A DNA stretch of 7,387 nt from Saprospiraceae bacterium. Its GTDB lineage: Bacteria; Bacteroidota; Bacteroidia; Chitinophagales; Saprospiraceae. Shown here piece by piece: positions 1 to 5,318 of this stretch. A program made the translations under genes and the position numbers. The notes beneath the pieces were generated by a model. The model worked only from the letters and a program-made list of their open reading frames with translations. It made no database searches and was not told the DNA's origin. The DNA lies in assembly GCA_029262975.1 (NCBI GenBank), contig JAJCYJ010000280.1, positions 1 to 7,387 of the forward strand. The letters are read 5' to 3'. The stretch's first letter is position 1, and every line of letters begins with the position of its first letter.

Positions 1-168
1 TGCAGAGGATCTTAAGTTTGCATATAACCCGGTATGTGCAGTTCTTGCACCTTCTTCTGTATCCCAAAAACCTGCCGCTGTCAATTCACTAGGTGATACT
101 AATTCAAGTTCTTGTTCACATGAGCTGATAACAAACACAGCTAATATTATATATATATACTTTTTCAT
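1..168 (-). CDS. SusD-like outer-membrane lipoprotein, N-terminal 56 codons (3' end beyond the window)
   Basis: SusD-family proteins are surface lipoproteins that cap the SusC channel and bind the glycan being imported. Reading left from the ATG at 168-166, the frame stays open to base 1 and begins MKKYIYIILAVFVISSC. This is a short lipoprotein signal peptide with Cys17 as the acylated residue (lipobox ISSC). The following EQELELVSPSEL, then AAGFWDTEEGARTAHTGLYANLR, is the usual start of a mature SusD protein: a Pro-containing linker, an FW or FF motif, then a helix ending in GLY. Full members are normally about 450-600 residues, so only about a tenth is present. It starts 13 bp after the SusC stop, so the two are surely co-transcribed. 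The start is fixed by the signal peptide and an A-rich leader; there is no Shine-Dalgarno sequence, as is normal in Bacteroidota. The ligand-binding part is outside the window, so the substrate cannot be judged from this gene. Confidence 0.87.
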   Translation of the reverse strand, partial: MKKYIYIILAVFVISSCEQELELVSPSELTAAGFWDTEEGARTAHTGLYANLRSSA

Positions 169-181
169 ATTTTTTTAAATT
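169..181 (-). promoter_or_regulatory. A-rich susC-susD junction and translation initiation region
   Basis: The 13 bases between the SusC stop codon and the SusD start read AATTTAAAAAAAT on the minus strand. They contain no GGAGG-like sequence. An unstructured A/T-rich stretch directly before ATG is the usual initiation signal in Bacteroidota, and the short gap argues for one transcript and possibly coupled translation. Confidence 0.6.
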
Positions 182-3100
182 TTAAAATGTTATGTTTCCA
201 CCAATGGTAAATGTTTTCGGAACAGGAAATGCGCCATATTGTACACCACCAATCTCTGGTGTATCTCCAGTCATACTTTTAAAGTAATGCAGATTAGACC
301 CTGTCACGTAAACACTGAATCTATGAATGGCATCTTTGAATATTTTTGTGGGTATATCGTAACTCAAGGTTAATTCACGTAACGCCAAATAATTTCCTTT
401 TTCCCAGAATTGATCATTTCCAAAATTTTGCAAACTACTCTCAGACTCATTACCTCTCCACACATTTTTTGCATCATTGACAAAAACCATGCGTGGCCAA
501 TCTGTATTTGTATTGGCAGGAGTCCAGGATTCCAATACTTCTATGGGTTGATTTAAATTGCCCTGTGTCTGCCCATATCCCTTTGCTCTAATATGGTTCC
601 AGACTAAATGTCCTGTAGCAAAATCAGTTTTTACAAATAGATTGAAGTTTTTATAATTTAAATTAGTCGTAAATCCTCCAATGAAATTTGGAGTAGTACG
701 ACCTATAACTTTTCTGTCAAGACCATTAATAACTCCATCATTGTTTTGGTCTACCCATTTGGCATCACCAGCCCATCGTTGATTACGGCTAGCTGACGGC
801 ATAAACTCATCAGTTATTTCATTGTCTGCATCAGCCTCTGCTTGATTTGCATATATAGAGGCTTGTTCAAAAGCTACAACAAGATCGTGACCTGATCGCT
901 GTCCTTCCTGAAAACCACCTACCCATTCTTCTTTACCAGTGATAGAATTCCAGATTAACTCGCCACCTTGTCTATTTAAATCATTGCTATTTTCAGGTAG
1001 CGATATCACATAATTTTTATTGGTGTTTAAAATGGCTCCGACATTCCAGGTGAAATGCTCATTTCTAATTATATCGCCATTTACTTCTAACTCAAAACCT
1101 TTATTTCTGATAGTTCCGTTATTTGTTAGAATACTGCTAAATCCTGTATAGTAAGGGAGGGTAAGATTTGCCAACTTATCTTTAATATCTCTTGAATAGA
1201 TATCCGTAATGAATGTAAGTCTGTCCCTGAAAAACGAGATATCCAAACCAACATTCAAAGTAGTTGACTTTTCCCATAACAGGTCTAATGTAGGTAAGAG
1301 CGAGTTGGCATAGCCTGTTTGCCCATTATAAACACCTTGACTTCCATATGCTCCAAAAACACCATAATTACTTAGTACATCCTGATTACCATTAACACCG
1401 TAACTAAACCTCGGTTTTAATCTGCTAATCACATTACTAATTGGTGAGTCGCTGAAAAATTCTTCATGGTGAACATTCCAGCCAAGCGATAAACCAGGGA
1501 AAAAGTCAGACTTATTATTCCCTAATCGAGATGAAGCATCATTTCTAAAAGTGAATCCTACTAAATATTTATTATCAAAATCATATAGAATTCTACCAAA
1601 AGCAGATGCAATGACATATTCTGTTTCAAAACTAGAAGGAATGCCATCAGCTTCTGCACCGGCATTCAAGGTTCCAATTAAATCAGTAGGTGAATTTCTT
1701 GTTCCCGCTGATGTCGCGAAAAAATTATGGTGAAAATATTCAGCACCTATCAACGCATTAAAACTATGGTTGCCAAAATCTTTGATATAATTTAAAGTTC
1801 CAGTTACCTGATTTCTTAGCGTTCTTTGCGATGCAATAGACGCTTCTCGACCCGTTCGAAGAGGACCAGAAGTACTTCCTACTCTATAGGCTCTATTAAA
1901 ATTTTCATTGTGATTGTTAATTGTAAAATGACTTCCATCTACCGAAAGGATTAAGTTTTCTAATATATTAAAGTCAATACCTACAGAAGCGGATAAACGC
2001 TGTTCTAAATTTTTTCTAACAAATTTGTCTTGATAATATAATGGGTTGCCAAAGCTCTGATTTTGCCCTACAGTATAAACATTTGAAAAAGTACCATCAG
2101 GATTGTTGTCATAATCTCTAGAAGTAGGAGGCTGACCTTGAAATCTTCTAAACACAGTGTTATCACTACCTAAAGGACTTACGCTTAAGTTGGAGTGAGC
2201 GTATAATAAATTAGAATTTACTTTGAGCTTATCCGATACTCTATATGATCCAGAAAATTTACTTGAGTACCTTTTAAAGCCTGAGCCTAAAATCAAACCA
2301 TCGTTATCAAGAAGCCCAAGACCCAGATAGTAGGAACCTTTCTCATTACCTCCGTCAAAGGACAAGTAATGATCTTTAGTATCGCTATCCTGGTAGATAC
2401 GATCACCAACATTTTGGTTGTCAAAAAATAAAATCTCTCGACTCGGATCTAAAATGTCAGGTATAGAACTCCATCCAGGTTGATTTAACAAGTATCGATT
2501 TTCTTCTGTCAAAAGTTGTGTGGTAAATGGAGAGTTAGTGGTGTTACCACCAATTCCAAAAGAATTGTCACCATTTATAAATTGACGTATAAAGTTGGGG
2601 TTACCCCGAGTTGCTTCAGAATACGCATGTCCTTGTCTATTATAATTCAGAAAATCAGCAGCACTGAGGTACTTTTGATCATCTCTTTCATTATTTATAC
2701 TATACTTAAATTTATAGTTAACAGAGGATTTCCCAACCTTACCCGTTTTGGTCGTTACAAGAATAACTCCATTGGCAGATCTTGCACCATAGATGGCTGT
2801 TGAAGCGGCATCCTTTAATACCTCAATAGATTCGATGTCATCAGAATTCAAAGCATAAAATGAGCCTGGAATACCATCAATTAATATTAATGGAGAACCA
2901 GTCCCGTCAAAATTAGTTCCTCCCCGAAGAATAATCTGAGGAGTAGCACCAGGTTGTCCCGTTGTATTTGTAACCCTTAAACCTGCTATAGTACCCTGTA
3001 GTGCTGTTGCAGCATTGGACCTGGAGGAAGTCTCTAGAATTTGCGTGTTCAGTTTTGAAACTGAAGTAGTTAATTTTGATCTGGATTGAGATCCATACCC

Positions 3101-3481
3101 GACTACCACTACCTCGTTCAATTGAGCAATGTTTTCGGATAGTATCACATCAACAACACTCCTTCCATTAACTGGTACCTCAAGCGCTAAATACCCAATA
3201 AATGAAAAGATCAAAGTGCCGTCAGTATTAGGAAGGTCGATGGAATAAGTCCCGTCCACATCGGTAATTGTACCTATGGATGAAGACCCTTTGACCTGAA
3301 CAGTTGCGCCAATTAAAGGGAGTCCGTCCGAAGCGCTGGTTACGGTACCCGAGACCCCAAATACTTCAATGGCTGGTGGATTGTTAGCTTTTGCGTTCAC
3401 GCAGAGCATCCCGAAGATGCCCAAAATGCCTAACCAACGCACAAGCTGTCGATGGTTCGTTGTAAACTTCTGTTTTTTCAT
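182..3481 (-). CDS. SusC/RagA-type TonB-dependent outer-membrane receptor
   Basis: This is a complete 1099-residue outer-membrane transporter that imports oligosaccharides or other ligands with energy from TonB-ExbBD, working with the SusD lipoprotein encoded next. From the chosen start, residues 1-32 are a signal peptide (hydrophobic core LGILGIFGMLCV, cleavage after AKA). Residues about 43-115 are the carboxypeptidase-D-like regulatory domain (SGTV...GLPLIGATVQVKG...DGTYSI...FSFIGY). A TonB-box-like LNEVVVVGYG follows at 121-130, the plug domain at about 135-245, then a 22-strand barrel ending in the aromatic signal GGNITF. The SusC signature PLILIDGIPG...DDIESIEVLKDAAS lies at about 198-228. 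There is no STN domain before the regulatory domain, so it is not the type that signals through an anti-sigma factor by that domain. An in-frame ATG 38 codons upstream (3595) is rejected because it lies inside the promoter and would put non-signal sequence before MKKQKF. The ligand is unknown; neighbours suggest sialylated glycans or sialic acid. Confidence 0.96.
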   Translation of the reverse strand: MKKQKFTTNHRQLVRWLGILGIFGMLCVNAKANNPPAIEVFGVSGTVTSASDGLPLIGATVQVKGSSSIGTITDVDGTYSIDLPNTDGTLIFSFIGYLALEVPVNGRSVVDVILSENIAQLNEVVVVGYGSQSRSKLTTSVSKLNTQILETSSRSNAATALQGTIAGLRVTNTTGQPGATPQIILRGGTNFDGTGSPLILIDGIPGSFYALNSDDIESIEVLKDAASTAIYGARSANGVILVTTKTGKVGKSSVNYKFKYSINNERDDQKYLSAADFLNYNRQGHAYSEATRGNPNFIRQFINGDNSFGIGGNTTNSPFTTQLLTEENRYLLNQPGWSSIPDILDPSREILFFDNQNVGDRIYQDSDTKDHYLSFDGGNEKGSYYLGLGLLDNDGLILGSGFKRYSSKFSGSYRVSDKLKVNSNLLYAHSNLSVSPLGSDNTVFRRFQGQPPTSRDYDNNPDGTFSNVYTVGQNQSFGNPLYYQDKFVRKNLEQRLSASVGIDFNILENLILSVDGSHFTINNHNENFNRAYRVGSTSGPLRTGREASIASQRTLRNQVTGTLNYIKDFGNHSFNALIGAEYFHHNFFATSAGTRNSPTDLIGTLNAGAEADGIPSSFETEYVIASAFGRILYDFDNKYLVGFTFRNDASSRLGNNKSDFFPGLSLGWNVHHEEFFSDSPISNVISRLKPRFSYGVNGNQDVLSNYGVFGAYGSQGVYNGQTGYANSLLPTLDLLWEKSTTLNVGLDISFFRDRLTFITDIYSRDIKDKLANLTLPYYTGFSSILTNNGTIRNKGFELEVNGDIIRNEHFTWNVGAILNTNKNYVISLPENSNDLNRQGGELIWNSITGKEEWVGGFQEGQRSGHDLVVAFEQASIYANQAEADADNEITDEFMPSASRNQRWAGDAKWVDQNNDGVINGLDRKVIGRTTPNFIGGFTTNLNYKNFNLFVKTDFATGHLVWNHIRAKGYGQTQGNLNQPIEVLESWTPANTNTDWPRMVFVNDAKNVWRGNESESSLQNFGNDQFWEKGNYLALRELTLSYDIPTKIFKDAIHRFSVYVTGSNLHYFKSMTGDTPEIGGVQYGAFPVPKTFTIGGNITF

Positions 3482-3592
3482 ATAATTTTTATTTAAAGAA
3501 TAGTAATAGTGATTTGGATAAATGATGATCTGGTGGCAAATATTAGGAGAAGTAAAAAGATGGGAGGCTTCAAAATTATCGAAGAGGGGATT

Positions 3593-3624
3593 CAAATGTA
3601 TCGTAGGGACTCAATAGTATCAAA
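3593..3624 (-). promoter_or_regulatory. Bacteroidota sigma-ABfr promoter for the susC-susD unit
   Basis: On the minus strand, TTTG at 3624-3621 is followed after exactly 20 bp by TACATTTG at 3600-3593. This matches the Bacteroidota housekeeping promoter (-33 TTTG, -7 TAnnTTTG) at every fixed base and with normal spacing. Transcription should begin near 3587, giving an untranslated leader of about 105 bases before the ATG at 3481. A second -7-like box (TAATTTTG, 3578-3571) lies nearer the gene, but its closest TTTG is only 14 bp away. The match was found by eye; no start site has been measured. Confidence 0.7.
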
Positions 3625-3689
3625 CAGGTGGTTGGATTGTCTCTATTTTGCAGAACTCCTTGAAAAGGGAGCATTTTTTCTAATCGTGA

Positions 3690-3720
3690 TTACAGTAAAA
3701 AATTGTTTTATTTGCTGTAA
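3690..3720. repeat. AT-rich inverted repeat upstream of the susC promoter
   Basis: TTACAG at 3690-3695 is mirrored by CTGTAA at 3715-3720. The pairing continues inward through a T-G wobble and AAA/TTT, then breaks at one A-A mismatch before two further A-T pairs. The centre is about 80 bp upstream of the susC -33 box, a position where activator sites or curved A-tract DNA are common. There is no gene before it on either strand, so a terminator role is unlikely. It may be a regulator site or chance in AT-rich DNA. Confidence 0.35.
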
Positions 3721-4071
3721 AAGAAAATCGTCCTACATGTTTGAATCCGTAGTGATTTAATTAAAGTATTGGAATGGGTTGTATTTACTTGTGTATTAAG
3801 AAAACGCACTTTTCGTGATGTATTCCGTAATTATGGGTTGAAAAAATGCTGAAGTGTTGGTAATCAATGGAATGTAAATAAATTAATAATGGTTTTAATC
3901 AACTTCTCCATAAAGAGTAAACTTAAGAATCATAACGTCAAAATAAATTTTGAGACAATTCAACTCCCCTTGTGAGACATACAGGGCACATGGAGAAAAT
4001 AGACACCCCTTTTTTGATTCAAACCACTCCTTCCAGCAGGCGGACCTTGTCTACCTTGCCTTTTTTAAAAA

Positions 4072-4127
4072 CTCTGGGTAATGATTTGAAGCTTAGAAGC
4101 TCTTGGCAACGATTTAAAGCTTAAACG
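4072..4127. repeat. Two tandem diverged 28-bp repeats just before the epimerase gene
   Basis: Bases 4072-4099 and 4100-4127 align without gaps with 22 of 28 identical positions. The shared core is CTCT-GG--AA-GATTT-AAGCTTA. Each copy contains an AAGCTT palindrome, which falls 28 bp apart, and the second copy ends 6 bp before the ATG at 4134. No third copy is visible upstream. Placement in the leader or promoter region of the right-hand unit suggests paired operator sites, but a simple local duplication would look the same. Confidence 0.6.
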
Positions 4128-4133
4128 AAAAAC

Positions 4134-5318
4134 ATGCATCAAGAAAAGATACAGTCTTACAAGAATCTATACAGAGAAAATCTATTGGAAGATGTGATTC
4201 CCTTTTGGGTAAAACACTCCATTGATTGGGAGCAAGGTGGTTATTATACCTCCCTCGGCAGGACGGGGAATGTATATGACACAGATAAATTTATATGGCT
4301 ACAGGCAAGGCAGGCCTGGACTTTTTCCATGCTGTACAATAGGGTCGAAAAACGAGAAGAATGGTTGAAAATAGCAGAAAACGGAATTTCGTTTTTGAAA
4401 AAACACGGGAGGGATGAAGATGGAAATTTCTATTTTTCGATGACCAGAGCAGGCAAACCGCTTACACATGCATTTAATATTTATGCTGACTGCTTTGCTG
4501 CACTTGCTTTTGGTGAATATGCCAAAGCAACAGGTGAAGAGGAGTCGTATGAAATTGCAAAGAAAACATATCGGCAATTCCTGATTCGTCGGGACAACCC
4601 CAAAGGCAAGTTTGAAAAATCGACCACCAATCGGCCGATGAAATCTTTTGGCCTGCCCATGATGACCGCTTATTTGAGTTACGAACTGGAAGATATTGTA
4701 CAGCCGGGAAAACGCAGGGAGATATTTGAAGATTGTGTCTATCAAATTTTTGAGGTTCATTACAATCCCAACACAAAAATAATTCATGAACATGTCAGCC
4801 CAACAGGTAAGTTCGTGGACACTTACGAGGGCAGGCTCATCAACCCCGGGCATGGCATCGAGGCGATGTGGTTTTTGATGGATGTTGCCGAAAAACTCGA
4901 ACGACCAGAATTGATTAGAAAAGCTACTGATGTTTGCCTCCAAATATTGGACTATGGCTGGGATAAAGAACATGGTGGTGTTTTCTATTTTATGGATGCT
5001 AAGGGTGCACCACTCCAACAATTGGAATGGAACCAAAAACTTTGGTGGGTGCACCAGGAAGCATTAATTGCCTTGTCTAAGGCATACTTGCATACGCAAA
5101 GAAAAGATGTCTGGGCTTGGTACGAAAAAGTCCACCAGTATGCCTGGCAACATTTTCCAGACCCTGAAAATGGGGAGTGGTTTGGTTATCTAAATCAACA
5201 AGGCAAACCACACACTACCTTGAAAGGTGGCAAATGGAAAGGTTGTTTTCACACACCCAGAGCCATGTATGAATGCTGGCAAAATTTTGAAAAAATGACA
5301 AAACAAAACCACCGATGA
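4134..5318 (+). CDS. N-acylglucosamine 2-epimerase (AGE / renin-binding-protein family)
   Basis: This cytoplasmic enzyme interconverts N-acetylmannosamine and N-acetylglucosamine, the step after sialic acid lyase in the Bacteroidota route of sialic acid breakdown. At 394 residues it has the full family length, an (alpha/alpha)6 barrel. Visible family motifs are FIWLQARQAWTFSMLYN (53-69), NPGHGIEAMWFLM (237-249) and KGCFHTPRAMYEC (369-381). His240 and His373 are the expected catalytic acid/base pair, almost the same numbers as I recall for the cyanobacterial enzyme (239 and 372). The GHGIEA and GCFHTPR forms favour AGE over the related cellobiose 2-epimerases, which carry GHDIE and a different C-terminal motif. 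There is no signal peptide. The start is firm: an in-frame TAA lies at 4122-4124 and the leader is A-rich. Its stop overlaps the next start by 4 bp (ATGA), so the two proteins are probably translationally coupled. The chemistry is well supported; the sialic acid context rests on the neighbour. Confidence 0.94.
   Translation: MHQEKIQSYKNLYRENLLEDVIPFWVKHSIDWEQGGYYTSLGRTGNVYDTDKFIWLQARQAWTFSMLYNRVEKREEWLKIAENGISFLKKHGRDEDGNFYFSMTRAGKPLTHAFNIYADCFAALAFGEYAKATGEEESYEIAKKTYRQFLIRRDNPKGKFEKSTTNRPMKSFGLPMMTAYLSYELEDIVQPGKRREIFEDCVYQIFEVHYNPNTKIIHEHVSPTGKFVDTYEGRLINPGHGIEAMWFLMDVAEKLERPELIRKATDVCLQILDYGWDKEHGGVFYFMDAKGAPLQQLEWNQKLWWVHQEALIALSKAYLHTQRKDVWAWYEKVHQYAWQHFPDPENGEWFGYLNQQGKPHTTLKGGKWKGCFHTPRAMYECWQNFEKMTKQNHR

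Larger units (their letters stand above)
3482..4133. other. Divergent intergenic region, no gene found
   Basis: These 652 bases separate the two divergent units. They hold the susC promoter and its leader, an inverted repeat (3690-3720) and a 28-bp tandem duplication (4072-4127), each listed separately. I find no RNA gene, no insertion-sequence ends and no convincing protein gene. An 83-codon open frame at 3509-3760 on the plus strand crosses the susC promoter and looks like chance. For the plus-strand unit I find no TTTG-N19-21-TAnnTTTG pair. The nearest partial boxes are TACCTTGC at 4052-4059 and ATGATTTG at 4081-4088, both lacking fixed bases. The right-hand unit may therefore need an activator or an alternative sigma factor. 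Confidence 0.6.

Noticed and set aside
142..160. TA-rich run in the first codons of the susD-like gene as a slippage (phase variation) tract
   Set aside because: The pure TA run is only about five units and simply encodes Tyr and Ile in the signal peptide; it is too short to support phase variation.
3571..3596. Second promoter-like pair for susC (TAATTTTG with TTTG 14 bp upstream)
   Set aside because: The spacing is too short for a Bacteroidota promoter, and the pair at 3593-3624 fits perfectly.
3509..3760. 83-codon open frame on the plus strand in the intergenic region
   Set aside because: It overlaps the susC promoter and leader, has no recognisable domain and has a composition like chance translation of AT-rich DNA.
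3951..3979. TGAGACA repeated 22 bp apart in the same orientation
   Set aside because: Seven matching bases are too few to separate from chance, although the two-turn spacing is noted.
3904..3997. 8-bp inverted repeat TTCTCCAT / ATGGAGAA with a 78-bp spacer
   Set aside because: A match of this length is expected by chance two or three times in a region of this size, and the spacer is long.
4299..5054. 251-codon open frame antisense to the epimerase gene
   Set aside because: The plus strand has a full-length enzyme with conserved motifs; the antisense product is rich in Cys and Phe, matches nothing I know, and is a shadow frame.
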